Source of the DNA: an uncultured Prevotella sp.
Lineage (GTDB): Bacteria; Bacteroidota; Bacteroidia; Bacteroidales; Bacteroidaceae
DNA length: 52,458 bases
Assembly (NCBI GenBank): GCA_905234355.1
Contig: CAJOHP010000001.1
Span: 1 to 52,458, forward strand
Reading direction: 5' to 3'
In this document: one piece after another, positions 8,169-17,179 of the stretch
Layout of the letters: each line of letters opens with the position of its first letter
Numbering within the stretch: the first letter of the stretch is position 1
Made by a program: the position numbers and the translations under genes
Notes under the pieces: model-generated
The model's database searches: none
What the model saw: only the letters and a program-made list of their open reading frames with translations
What the model was told of the DNA's origin: nothing

Positions 8169-9608
8169 ATGCCGGGAACATTTCCTCTTAAACGATTATT
8201 CCCTCTACTGTCTTTGGCTTTGCTGGCCGTCAGTCCTTCGGGACTGTCGGCTCAGCGGGCCTTATCGCTCGACGACTGTGTGCAGATGGCCCTGCGGTCC
8301 AACAAAGACATCGAGGCCGCCCAGCACCTGCAGCGCAAGTACGAGCATGAACGCCGGGCGCTGAGAGCCAACTTCTTCCCCATCATCGAGGCCAGCGCGA
8401 CCGACGTCTACAGCACTTTCGAAAAGAGCCGCACTGTCGACTTAGCGTCGCCCGTGGGGCAATACATCGGCCAGAGGCTGCACACACGCCTGCCGTGGCT
8501 CATCGGCCCCGCATGGCAGCAGCGCATCGCCTCGGGCGTCACCAGCAAGCTGCTGCCGCTGAACCCTGTCATCGACATGAAGATGGGCAACATCTTCATG
8601 GCCGACGTCACCCTGACACAGCCTCTCTATATGGGCGGCAAGATCAGTGCTGGCTACCACATAGGCACATTGGGAGCTAGGATGGCGGCACTGGGCCAGG
8701 AGCTCACACGAGAGCAGACCATCGTGTCGGTGCACGAGGCCTACTTGCTGCTGGTCAAGGCCAAGGAGCTGCACGTCGTGGCACTGAAGTATGACTCGCT
8801 GCTGCAGAAACTCACCGACGACGTGGCCAGCGCCCGCAGCCATGGCATGGTGAGCAACAACGAGGTGATGAAAGTGCGGGTGAAGAAAAGCGAGGCCGAG
8901 CTGAAAGTGACGCAGGCCAGCAACGGCATACGACTGGCACGCATGAACCTCTGCCAGGTGATCGGACTGCCCACCGATGCCCTCATCGACGTCAGGCCCG
9001 ACGACATCGGCGACGCTGACTTTACAGCCGACCCCTGTGCCACCATTGAGGGGCGCACCGAGACACAGTTGCTCGATCTCAAGACCGAGCTTGCCCGACA
9101 GCAGGTGAAGCTGGAGCGCTCGGCCATGCTGCCACAGCTCGGACTCATAGCCGGTGCCCGCGTGCTCGACGGCATAAAGCTGGCCGGAGAGAAATTCCTC
9201 AGTCACAACCTGATGTTCGACGTGGGCGTCTCGCTCAAGATTCCTATCTTCAATGGCGGTCAGCACTACAACAAGATGCAGGCGGCCAAAGAGGAGCTCG
9301 AGCGCTCGCGGCTGGAGAGGGAAAGCCTCAGCGAAAAGATGAACCTCGAGCTACAGCAGCAGGCCAACGAGGCCGAAGAGGCAGGACTCGAGGTGAAGAT
9401 GCGCCGGCGCAGCCTCGAGCAGTGTGCCGAGAACCTGCGCATGAGCCGAAAGGCATATAGCGTGGGTTACGAGACGCTCTCCGAACTGCTCACGGCACAG
9501 CTGCTATGGCAGCAGGCCTATGCCGAACTGGTAGAGGCTAAGTATCAGCAGAACATCAAGATAGTGAAGTGGCAGAAAGCCGCCGGAAGATTAGGACTAT
9601 ATTACTAA
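8169..9608 (+). CDS. TolC-family outer-membrane efflux protein
   Basis: A 479-residue outer-membrane channel component. A signal peptide (about residues 1-28, ending LSAQ) is followed by the two OEP repeats of TolC: RALSLDDCVQMALRSNKDIEAA opens the first, and TETQLLDLKTELARQQVKLERSAMLPQLGL opens the second. The long helical hairpins that build the periplasmic tunnel are evident as heptad-like, charge-rich stretches. It forms the exit duct for the adaptor and RND pump encoded next (24 and 14 bases apart). In this set tolC comes first, unlike the adaptor-pump-channel order common in Proteobacteria. A 61-nt repeated element precedes the start codon. Confidence 0.93.
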   Translation: MPGTFPLKRLFPLLSLALLAVSPSGLSAQRALSLDDCVQMALRSNKDIEAAQHLQRKYEHERRALRANFFPIIEASATDVYSTFEKSRTVDLASPVGQYIGQRLHTRLPWLIGPAWQQRIASGVTSKLLPLNPVIDMKMGNIFMADVTLTQPLYMGGKISAGYHIGTLGARMAALGQELTREQTIVSVHEAYLLLVKAKELHVVALKYDSLLQKLTDDVASARSHGMVSNNEVMKVRVKKSEAELKVTQASNGIRLARMNLCQVIGLPTDALIDVRPDDIGDADFTADPCATIEGRTETQLLDLKTELARQQVKLERSAMLPQLGLIAGARVLDGIKLAGEKFLSHNLMFDVGVSLKIPIFNGGQHYNKMQAAKEELERSRLERESLSEKMNLELQQQANEAEEAGLEVKMRRRSLEQCAENLRMSRKAYSVGYETLSELLTAQLLWQQAYAELVEAKYQQNIKIVKWQKAAGRLGLYY

Positions 9609-9632
9609 TACATCAACAACATAAAGTTTTTT

Positions 9633-10709
9633 ATGCACAATATTCAGAAGTCATGGCTCTTGGGCCTGTTTGCGCTCGCCACGCTGTGGGGCTGCAAGGA
9701 GCAGCCGCGACAGACAGGCGCCATGCTGGTTGACATCGTAGAGGTCACTGGCTCGACAGCCAGTCGCCACAGCCAGTATCCCGGCCTGACCGAGGCCAAG
9801 CAGAACGCCGACCTGTCGTTCAAGGTCATGGGCACCATAGAGAGGGTCTTAGTCCGTGAGGGCGACCACGTGAGCAAGGGCCAGGCGCTGGCCCGTATAG
9901 ACAGTCGTGACTACGCCACGCAGCTCGCCGCCACCGAGTCGGAGTACCGGCAGGTGAAGTCGGAGTGTGAGCGCATCATCGCCATGCATGCCGAACAGGC
10001 CGTGTCGGACAACGACTTCGACAAGGCCCGCTCGGGCCTCGAGCGCATCGGTGCGAAGCTCAAGAACCACCGCGACCAGCTCAACGACTGCCAGCTGTAT
10101 GCACCCTACGATGGATACGTCAGCCAGATATACCGCACGGCCGGCGAGTCTGCCGGGCCCGGTATAGCCGTGCTCGGACTGTTCACCTCGGGTGGTGTCG
10201 AGGTGGTCATCAACGTGCCTGAGTCGGAATACCGTCTGGCACGCCGTTCGGCCACCTGTAAGGCCACCTTTGCCGCTCTGCCCGGCCGCACCTTCCCGCT
10301 GACCATCAAGAGCATAGCCCAGCAGGCCAACGGCAACCACCTCTTCCAGATGCGGCTGAGCCTTGCGGCCGACGCCCGTGAGGTGACGCCCGGCATGAGC
10401 GTGATGGTCGACATAGAGCATGGTGCCGACGCTGCCGACGGGACCGCCAACCGCATCGTCGTGCCTGCCGGAGCCCTCTTTGACCAGGGAAGCCGCAACT
10501 ATGTTTTCGTCTACGACAAGAAGGCGGGCACCGTGCGGCGCACGGCCGTCACCGTGGAGTCGCTGCGCACCGACGGCACTGCCGTCATCACCAGCGGACT
10601 GAGCGGCGGACAGCAGGTGGTGGCGTCGGGCGTGCACAAACTCAGCGACGGGCAGCAGGTGCGACCGCTGGCCAAGGCATCGGCCGAGAATTACGGTAAT
10701 TTACTCTAA
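9633..10709 (+). CDS. RND periplasmic adaptor (membrane fusion lipoprotein)
   Basis: A 358-residue HlyD/AcrA-type adaptor that joins the inner-membrane pump to the TolC channel. The N-terminus is a lipoprotein signal with lipobox TLWGC (Cys21). The lipoyl half motif GTIERVLVREGDHVSKGQAL (about residues 69-88) is followed by a coiled-coil hairpin, then the second lipoyl half APYDGYVSQIYRTAGE and beta-barrel and membrane-proximal domains ending in HKLSDGQQVRPL. The coiled coil is short, as in AcrA-like adaptors. It lies between tolC and the pump gene in a tight cluster. The substrate of the assembly is not evident. Confidence 0.93.
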   Translation: MHNIQKSWLLGLFALATLWGCKEQPRQTGAMLVDIVEVTGSTASRHSQYPGLTEAKQNADLSFKVMGTIERVLVREGDHVSKGQALARIDSRDYATQLAATESEYRQVKSECERIIAMHAEQAVSDNDFDKARSGLERIGAKLKNHRDQLNDCQLYAPYDGYVSQIYRTAGESAGPGIAVLGLFTSGGVEVVINVPESEYRLARRSATCKATFAALPGRTFPLTIKSIAQQANGNHLFQMRLSLAADAREVTPGMSVMVDIEHGADAADGTANRIVVPAGALFDQGSRNYVFVYDKKAGTVRRTAVTVESLRTDGTAVITSGLSGGQQVVASGVHKLSDGQQVRPLAKASAENYGNLL

Positions 10710-10723
10710 CAGCTTCTTGACCT

Positions 10724-13700
10724 ATGAAATTTGACCTTTCTTCATGGGGCTTGTCCAACCAGCGCCTGGTGCTGCTGCTCGTCTTCATCCTGACGCTGGG
10801 CGGCGCGGTGTCCTACTACAGCATGCCTAAACTGGAGGACCCCGAGATTGTGGTGCGCCAGGCCGTGGTGGTGGGCATCTATCCCGGTGCCTCTGCCCAT
10901 CAGGTGGAGCTGGAGCTGACCACCCCTCTGGAAAACAGCATACGCAAGAGTGGCCACATACTCTTCACGCAGAGCTACAGCTATGCCGACATGTGCTATA
11001 TCATGGTGACGCAGGACACCGACGTGCCTGCCGACCAGCTGAAGACCAACTGGATGCAGATGCGCAACCAGCTGGCCGCCGTGTCGCTGCCCTCGGGCGC
11101 TCAGCTCATGGTGCGCGACGACTTCGGCGAGGTGTCGGGACTGTTCTATGCACTGAAGGGCGACGGCGTCGAAGCCTCGCGTCTGCAGGCCTTTGCCGAG
11201 ATGGTACGCCGTGAGCTGCAGAAGGTGGATGGCGTGGCACATGTCGACATCTACGGCACGAGCGCGCAACGCGTCAACATCGCCCTGCGCCAGGACCTGC
11301 TGGCCAGCATGGACATCACCCCTGCCGAGGTGATGGCTACGCTCAGCGGGCAGGATGCCACCGTCTATGCGGGCTACTTCCTCAGCGGCGACTATCGCAT
11401 CCGCGTGGGCGTCGACGACCGCTACCGCTCGCTCGACGACATACGTGCGCTGGTGCTGCGCGGCCATCGCGGCGACGAGTTCCGCCTGGGCGACATTGCC
11501 GAGGTGACCATGGAGCCCGACCGCCCCGTGCGTGCCGAGATGCAGCGCGATGGCCAGCAGGCTCTCGGACTGCTCATCGCCGCGCAGTCGGGCACCGACA
11601 TCGTCAAGGTGGGTGCCAGGGTCGAGGAGAAAGTGGCCGAACTGCAGGCCTCGCGACTGCCCGCCAGCGTGCAGTGCGAGAAGGTGTTCTTCCAGAGCGA
11701 CCGCGTGCAGGACGCCATGCTCACTTTCTTCCTCAACCTCGTCGAGTCGGTCTTGCTCGTCATCCTGCTCCTTATGGTGGCCATGAACTTCCGTTCGGGC
11801 CTCATCCTGGGCCTCACCCTCGTCATCACCGTGCTGGGCACGGTGTTCATCCTCGACACGATGGACGGCACCCTGCAGCGCGTGTCGCTCGCCTCGTTTG
11901 TGCTGGCGATGGGCATGCTGGTCGACAATGCCATAGTCATCGTCGACGGCATACTGGTGGGCCGGCAGAAGGGCATGTCGCGCCACGAGGCCCTCACCGC
12001 CATAGGCCGTCAGACGGCCATGCCTCTGCTGGGCGCCACGCTCATTGCCATTCTGGCTTTCCTGCCCATCTTCCTCAGTCCCGACGTCACGGGGCTCTAT
12101 GTGCGCGACATGTTCATCGTGCTGGCCGTATCGCTGATGCTCTCGTGGGTGCTGGCCCTCGTGCTGGTGCCCATGATGGGTGCCCGCTGGCTCTATCCGC
12201 AACAGGCCGAGGCCGACGTGGCGACAGCCGCTGCCGGTAGCGCCGCCGCGCCCCGGCTCTACGACAGCCGTCCGCACCGCTGGCTCTCTGCCACGCTGCG
12301 CCGTGCCCTGCATCATCCCTGGGCCACCGTGGGCATCATGGTGCTGCTGCTGGCTTTCACCGGCCTGTGCTTCCCCCTGATGCCTCGCGAGCTGTTTCCC
12401 GACATGGAGTACGACCAGCTCTACATGGAATACAATCTGCCGTCGAACAGCAACACTACCCGTGTGAAGGCCGACCTGGACAGCATACGCCGTGAGCTGA
12501 TGTCCATGCCCGACGTCACCCACGTGACCACCTCTATAGGCAACACTCCCGGGCGCTACAACCTGGTGCGCTCGGTGCCCCTGCCGCAGCTGTCGTATGG
12601 CGAGCTCATCATCGACTTCAAGTCGGCCAGTGCCCTCGACCGCCACGTCGACTCGCTGCAGCACTATTTCGCGGCCAAATATCCCGACGCCGACCTGATG
12701 TTCAAGCGCTACAACCTGATGTTCATGCGCTATCCCATCGAGCTGTCGTTCTGCGGCCCCGACCCTGCTGTGCTGCACCAGCTGGCCGACTCGGCCATGC
12801 AGGTGGCTCGCGAGCAGGGCGTGATAGACCCCATCACTACCGACTGGCCGGCGCGCGTGCCCATGCTCGTGGCCGACTACGACCAGCCGCGTGCGCGCCG
12901 TCAGGGTGTGTCGCGCACCGAGGTGGCCCTGTCGCTGCTTTCTTCGACCGATGGCATGCCTGTGGGCAGCTACTACAACGGCGGCGTCTGCCACAATATC
13001 TATGTGAGCACCACCGACCAGCAGGGCGCCCCGCTGTCAGACCTGGGCAACGCCACCGTGTCGACCCTCCTGCCGCACCTGCAGATGGGGCAGGGACAGG
13101 TCAGCCTGGCCAGTCTGCTGGCATCGGCACCCCAGCTGCGTCTCTCTCATGCTGCACAGCTGCGCGACGTGGGCGATGCCGTCAGCGTGCAGTGGGAAGA
13201 CCCTGTCATACCCCACTATAACGGTGAGCGCATACACAGCGTGCTGGGCTTCCCTGCCAAGGGCTGGCTCATCGAAGAGGCACGTGCACGCCTGGCCGAC
13301 GTCGTGGACCGTTGGCAGCTGCCCGAGGGCTACTCCATACGCTGGGGCGGAGAGAAGTATGCGTCGGACCTCTCGATAGAGAATCTCTTTGCCTACTATC
13401 CGCTGGCGGTGCTGCTCATGCTGGCCATCCTCGTGGCCATCACGCGTCGCTTCCGCACCTCGCTGCTGCTCTTTGTCTGCATACCCTTCATCTTCGTGGG
13501 CATCATACCGGCCATACTGGTCACGGGCAGCACGTTCAACTTCGTGGCCATCGTGGGCTCGCTGGGCCTGGTGGGCATGATGCTCAAGAACGGCATTGTG
13601 CTAGTCGACGAGATCAGACTGCAAATGGTCTCGGGCAAGGAGCTTCAGGCAGCCGTCATGGATGCCTCGAAGTCGCGTCTGCGCCCCGTCGCCCTGGCTT

Positions 13701-13870
13701 CGCTCACCACTGTGCTGGGCATGGTGCCCCTGCTCTTCGACGACATGTTCTCTGCCATGGCGGCCACCATCATGGGCGGGCTGCTGGCAGGCACGGTCAT
13801 CGTCCTGGTGTTCATACCGGTGCTCTACTCTCTCTCCTTCAGGAAAAAAGGCCGGCCGTATGGCGCCTAA
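10724..13870 (+). CDS. RND-family inner-membrane efflux pump
   Basis: A 1048-residue AcrB/HAE1-type permease driven by the proton gradient. The sequence shows the two repeated halves, each with one N-terminal transmembrane helix, a large periplasmic porter/docking loop and five or more further helices. TM4 carries GMLVDNAIVIVDGI with the proton-relay Asp401; the second Asp of AcrB is Asn here, as in many family members. TM10 carries GLVGMMLKNGIVLVDEI with Lys955. The N-terminal block NQRLVLLLVFILTLGGAVSYY and the FPxMDPP-like segment YPGASAHQVE are also typical. It lies 14 bases after the adaptor gene. Drug, bile-acid or lipid-type export are all possible; the context with lipase-like proteins favours an amphipathic acyl compound, which is inference. 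Confidence 0.95.
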   Translation: MKFDLSSWGLSNQRLVLLLVFILTLGGAVSYYSMPKLEDPEIVVRQAVVVGIYPGASAHQVELELTTPLENSIRKSGHILFTQSYSYADMCYIMVTQDTDVPADQLKTNWMQMRNQLAAVSLPSGAQLMVRDDFGEVSGLFYALKGDGVEASRLQAFAEMVRRELQKVDGVAHVDIYGTSAQRVNIALRQDLLASMDITPAEVMATLSGQDATVYAGYFLSGDYRIRVGVDDRYRSLDDIRALVLRGHRGDEFRLGDIAEVTMEPDRPVRAEMQRDGQQALGLLIAAQSGTDIVKVGARVEEKVAELQASRLPASVQCEKVFFQSDRVQDAMLTFFLNLVESVLLVILLLMVAMNFRSGLILGLTLVITVLGTVFILDTMDGTLQRVSLASFVLAMGMLVDNAIVIVDGILVGRQKGMSRHEALTAIGRQTAMPLLGATLIAILAFLPIFLSPDVTGLYVRDMFIVLAVSLMLSWVLALVLVPMMGARWLYPQQAEADVATAAAGSAAAPRLYDSRPHRWLSATLRRALHHPWATVGIMVLLLAFTGLCFPLMPRELFPDMEYDQLYMEYNLPSNSNTTRVKADLDSIRRELMSMPDVTHVTTSIGNTPGRYNLVRSVPLPQLSYGELIIDFKSASALDRHVDSLQHYFAAKYPDADLMFKRYNLMFMRYPIELSFCGPDPAVLHQLADSAMQVAREQGVIDPITTDWPARVPMLVADYDQPRARRQGVSRTEVALSLLSSTDGMPVGSYYNGGVCHNIYVSTTDQQGAPLSDLGNATVSTLLPHLQMGQGQVSLASLLASAPQLRLSHAAQLRDVGDAVSVQWEDPVIPHYNGERIHSVLGFPAKGWLIEEARARLADVVDRWQLPEGYSIRWGGEKYASDLSIENLFAYYPLAVLLMLAILVAITRRFRTSLLLFVCIPFIFVGIIPAILVTGSTFNFVAIVGSLGLVGMMLKNGIVLVDEIRLQMVSGKELQAAVMDASKSRLRPVALASLTTVLGMVPLLFDDMFSAMAATIMGGLLAGTVIVLVFIPVLYSLSFRKKGRPYGA

Positions 13871-13920
13871 GCATAGCAAGTAATCATTTATATCATTATC
13901 ATTATATCAATTTAAACAAC

Positions 13921-15432
13921 ATGAAATTAGCCAAAATCACCTATTTTCTGCTGGCTGGCGCCTTGCTGGCATGTTCTTGTAAAAGTGACCACAGCAGCGA
14001 CTATCTGCCTGTCGTCAGTCCCGATGCCGATTCTGTAGGCAGTCCTACGGGCCAACTGGTGAGCGTGGTGAGGAGCGAGAACTACACTCCCGACCAGCTT
14101 GTCAACTCGATGATGCCCGCAGCCCAGTTTGAAGAGGTCATCAAGAATATGTCGATCATCCGCCCCTTCATCGAGGCTACCATGCGTGTGAAGGTGCTGC
14201 CGCGTCTGGCTGAGCTCGACATGCAGTTCTGTAAGGAGCTGGGCACCAAACAGACGCTTGCCAGACAGTGGCAGGTGGAGAGCCATGTGTTCACCTACAA
14301 CAGCGTAGCCAGCGACGGTTCCGATATCGTGCTCTCCGGTCGCGTCACCTTCCCCAACAACAAGGTGCAGGACTTAGACCACGAAGTGCAGACGCTGACG
14401 CTGTACACACACCCTGCCGTGCCCTCCAAGCTTTGGCAGACCTACTACAGCTTGGGTGTGATGTCTCTGCGCTCGCTGCAGAACTCAGCCGTCATAGAAC
14501 CCGACCTGCAGGGCTTTGGCGTGACCGAGGGGCAGATCATGTTTCCGCGCTACCTGTCGAGCGTGCTTGCTCGCCAGGCAGCCGACTGTGCCACGGCGGC
14601 TCTGCAGGTGATGGCCCGCAGCGGCGTGCGGCTGGCCAAGGACGGCTATACCACCAACTGGGGCGGCTCGCAGACGGCACACGTCACCGCGCGCTTCCAC
14701 GAGCTATACGAGACGAAGTCGACTCAGCAGTTCCGCAATGCCATCAGGCTGCACTCCACTTATGTGGCTTCCAACGTCGGGTGGGACGGCATCGGCCTGC
14801 CGCGCACCATGGTGAGCGGCGATAGAAGTAACGCCATCGACGCCTTCTGCGACTGCATCAGAAACATGTCGGCCATGCATCCTTCCGATCTGCAGGGCTA
14901 TCAGCTCAGCGACTTTCTCTCCGACGCAGCCCTGAACCAGGTGACCGACATCTACGGCGAGCAGACCACCTTCTACAAATGGATGACGGACAAGGCCCCC
15001 TTCCGCATGATAGCAGCCCTGCGTCCAAACTTCTCGGAAGAGTGGACGCTGGAGAAGCTCGTGGCTCCCGACATGCTGTCCGGCGACGGGACTCTCAATC
15101 CTGCCAGCCCGAAGATGCAGGCACTCACCGCGGCGATGACGAAGGGCAGCAAGCATAGCTTCTACAAGATAGGACTGCCCATCTACCTCTGCCAGAATCC
15201 CAAGGACGAGATGTATAGCTACGAGGAGTGCCTGGAATTCTACAACGAATACAGCATGTATGGCACCAATCCCAACGTGCATCTGTGCAACATCCCAGTG
15301 CCCCGCGCATTGGCTGGTGCCATCGAGCTTATCGACGTTCCCGGCTACCATTTAGGTTCTTATCTGGTGGCCATGCTTGAGATGGTCAGCGAAAAGACCC
15401 CTGCCGAGGTGAATAGCCAGCTCAACAAGTAA
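13921..15432 (+). CDS. Lipase-like alpha/beta-hydrolase lipoprotein, paralogue 3
   Basis: A 503-residue lipoprotein. The ATG at 13921 gives the signal peptide and lipobox ALLAC (Cys18, with a second Cys at 20); the reading frame stays open further upstream but that part overlaps the pump gene in another frame. It shares with the genes at 1709 and 3307 the block GQLVSVVRSENYTPDQLV, LSGRVTFPNNKV, NSAVIEPDLQGFGV and the elbow GYTTNWGGSQTA. Predicted triad: Ser250, Asp429 (CQNPKDEM) and His477 (PGYHLGSY). The last Gly of GxSxG is Thr. It closes the block, 50 bases after the RND pump, and a strong hairpin follows at 15505-15538. The separation of this copy from the first two by the exporter genes suggests a functional link, not a simple tandem array. 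Confidence 0.75.
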   Translation: MKLAKITYFLLAGALLACSCKSDHSSDYLPVVSPDADSVGSPTGQLVSVVRSENYTPDQLVNSMMPAAQFEEVIKNMSIIRPFIEATMRVKVLPRLAELDMQFCKELGTKQTLARQWQVESHVFTYNSVASDGSDIVLSGRVTFPNNKVQDLDHEVQTLTLYTHPAVPSKLWQTYYSLGVMSLRSLQNSAVIEPDLQGFGVTEGQIMFPRYLSSVLARQAADCATAALQVMARSGVRLAKDGYTTNWGGSQTAHVTARFHELYETKSTQQFRNAIRLHSTYVASNVGWDGIGLPRTMVSGDRSNAIDAFCDCIRNMSAMHPSDLQGYQLSDFLSDAALNQVTDIYGEQTTFYKWMTDKAPFRMIAALRPNFSEEWTLEKLVAPDMLSGDGTLNPASPKMQALTAAMTKGSKHSFYKIGLPIYLCQNPKDEMYSYEECLEFYNEYSMYGTNPNVHLCNIPVPRALAGAIELIDVPGYHLGSYLVAMLEMVSEKTPAEVNSQLNK

Positions 15433-15504
15433 TCACGCAGCTGAAGTTTTCGGACGAAAGCTGCTCAGCTGTTCTGGCAATTGTATTGTGCAGAGCGGTA
15501 GACG

Positions 15505-15538
15505 AACGGCGGACAGGCTTCGATGCCTGTCCGCCGTT
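15505..15538 (+). terminator. Terminator of the lipase-like/RND block
   Basis: A perfect 14-bp inverted repeat, aacggcggacaggc / gcctgtccgccgtt, with the stable loop ttcgat. It is followed by a T-rich tail, lies 72 bases after the last gene of the block and is shared with the convergent mla genes. Confidence 0.8.
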
Positions 15539-15583
15539 AGTTGTTCTATGTGCCTGTGCTATTGTCTTTCCATGTGTGCGACG

Positions 15584-16331
15584 TCACGCTTTGTCGCCCC
15601 TGACGGCCTGTCGCATCTCCTTGAGCAGGTCGGAGGCGAAGATGAAGTCGGTGAGGCGCTTGTTGGTGGAGTCCATGATTTGCGATGAGACGCCCTGCCA
15701 CTCCTTGTGTCCCTCGTAGATGAAGATGATGTTCTCGCCGATGCCCATGACCGAGTTCATGTCGTGGGTGTTGATGATGGTGGTCATCTGAAACTCGCGT
15801 GTGATGCTGTGCAGCAGGTCGTCGATGACGAGCGAGGTCTTGGGGTCAAGTCCTGAGTTGGGCTCGTCGCAGAAGAGGTATTTGGGGTTGAGTGCAATGG
15901 CTCTGGCTATGGCTACGCGCTTCTGCATGCCTCCGCTTATCTCGCCGGGGAATTTCTGCTCGGCGCCCACGAGGTTGACGCGGTCGAGGCAGTCCATGGC
16001 TCGCTTCTGCCGCTCGCGCAGGTTCATCGTCGAGAACATGTCGAGCGGAAACATCACGTTCTCCAGCACGGTGAGCGAGTCGAAGAGTGCCCATCTCGCG
16101 CCGCATGTGCACCTTCTCGCGCTTGGACAGCCCGACGAAGTCGCGCCCGTCGTAGAGTATCTGTCCGCTGGTGGGGGTGAGCAGTCCCACGAGGTTTTTC
16201 ATCAGCACGGTCTTTCCCGAGCCCGACTGTCCGATGATGAGGTTGGTCTTGCCATCCTCAAACACGGTCGAGATGTCCTTGAGCACCTCTTTGTCTTCAA
16301 AGCTCTTGTATAGGTTCTTTACTTCGATCAT
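15584..16331 (-). pseudogene. mlaF: MlaF-type ABC transporter ATPase, frameshifted by an apparent 20-nt deletion
   Basis: This is the ATPase partner of the MlaE permease, normally powering phospholipid transport between the membranes. The N-terminal part (start 16331) reads MIEVKNLYKSFEDKEVL, with Walker A GQSGSGKTVLMK, up to HMRREMG. The frame then goes out of register near 16088-16092. The other frame resumes at once with LFDSLTVLENVMFPLDMF and continues through the signature EISGGMQKRVAIARA and Walker B YLFCDEPNSGLDP to the stop at 15584. The family sequence at the junction normally reads about MLFQGSA before LFDS, so roughly 20 bases, including the Q-loop Gln, are missing; adding 20 would give a 255-residue protein, the usual length. 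Its start overlaps the mlaE stop (ATGA). Either a true inactivation or an assembly error. Confidence 0.85.
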
Positions 16332-17074
16332 GATAACAGTTGCGTAAGGAAAACGTCGGAGAAGAGTATGAGCACACTGCTTGTGACGACGGCGTCGGTC
16401 GATGCCTTGCCCACGTTGACCGAGCCTCCCTCGACGGTGTATCCGCAGAAGGCGGGCACGCTGGAGATGATGAATGCGAAGAACTGGCTCTTGATGATCG
16501 ACATCCACATGAACCATGGCACGAAGTCGTGCTGCAGTCCTGCTGTGAGGTCGTCGGGGGGCATGATGTGTCCGATGTAGGCTGTGGCGTAGGCGCCGAT
16601 GATGCCCATCACCGAAGAGAAGATGACGAGGAAAGGCATGATGGTGAGCAGCCCCAGTATCTTGGGCAGGATGAGGTAGCAGGCCGAGTTGACGCCCATG
16701 ATGTCGAGTGCGTCTATCTGCTGTGTGACGCGCATGGTGCCTAGCTCCGAGGCGATGTTGCTGCCCACCTTGCCTGCCAGTATCAGGCACATGATGCTCG
16801 AGGAGAACTCCAGCAGCATAATCTCGCGCGTGGTGTAGCCAGCCACCCAGCGGGGCATCCACGGGCTCTCGATGTTCATCTTCATCTGGATGCATATCAC
16901 GGCGCCGATGAAAAACGAGATGAGCAGCACGATGCCTATGGAGTTGATGCCCAGCTGAGCCATCTCCTTCACATACTGCTTCCAGAACATGCGCAGGCGC
17001 TCGGGCACGGAGAAGGTGCGCCCCATCAGGATGAGATAACGGCCGAACACGGTCAGCCAGCGGTATATTATCAT
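16328..17074 (-). CDS. mlaE: MlaE-family ABC transporter permease
   Basis: A 248-residue inner-membrane permease of the Mla/MCE phospholipid transport family. The start chosen is the ATG at 17074 (MIIYRWLTVFGRYLILMG); the frame continues to an upstream TTG, but this lies inside the promoter box at 17099-17106. Typical features are the segment NSIGIVLLISFFIGAVICIQ, the conserved GKVGSNIASELGTMRVTQQIDAL, and five to six hydrophobic helices including SQFFAFIISSVPAFCGY, followed by the conserved GGSVNVGKASTDAVV. The stop codon overlaps the start of the ATPase gene by four bases, indicating translational coupling. No MCE-domain (mlaD) gene follows in this window, although one often does in this group. 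If the ATPase is really broken, this permease would have no local partner. Confidence 0.92.
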   Translation of the reverse strand: MIIYRWLTVFGRYLILMGRTFSVPERLRMFWKQYVKEMAQLGINSIGIVLLISFFIGAVICIQMKMNIESPWMPRWVAGYTTREIMLLEFSSSIMCLILAGKVGSNIASELGTMRVTQQIDALDIMGVNSACYLILPKILGLLTIMPFLVIFSSVMGIIGAYATAYIGHIMPPDDLTAGLQHDFVPWFMWMSIIKSQFFAFIISSVPAFCGYTVEGGSVNVGKASTDAVVTSSVLILFSDVFLTQLLS

Positions 17075-17098
17075 GTCGAATAATTCGTAAATCGGCTG

Positions 17099-17106
17099 CA
17101 AAGTTA
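17099..17106 (-). promoter_or_regulatory. Promoter -7 box for mlaE-mlaF
   Basis: Read on the minus strand, taactttg followed by ca matches TAnnTTTG and lies 25 bases upstream of the mlaE ATG. It is divergent from the lptB promoter 44 bases away. Confidence 0.7.
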
Positions 17107-17149
17107 CGAATAATTCTTAATTATTGCCCTATTATTCATAATTATTTTC

Positions 17150-17157
17150 TACCTTTG
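17150..17157 (+). promoter_or_regulatory. Promoter -7 box for lptB
   Basis: The sequence tacctttg followed by ca, 23 bases before the lptB ATG. A possible -33 TTG is at 17124-17126. The two divergent promoters here share an AT-rich 70-bp region. Confidence 0.75.
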
Positions 17158-17179
17158 CACGGAAAAAACGTGCGATGAT

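Noticed and set aside
10742..12994. A long open frame on the minus strand opposite the RND pump (about 750 residues)
   Set aside because: It is the mirror of a strongly biased GC-rich gene; the translation is His/Arg-rich without domains, and the plus strand encodes a complete pump.
13312..13920. Upstream extension of the third lipase-like gene
   Set aside because: The frame is open but the N-terminus is basic and low in complexity, overlaps the RND pump, and lacks a signal; the ATG at 13921 gives a lipoprotein signal peptide.
15846..16895. A continuous minus-strand frame running through both mla genes
   Set aside because: Only its middle part (the first half of MlaF) is real; the rest is out-of-frame reading of mlaE and of the second half of mlaF.
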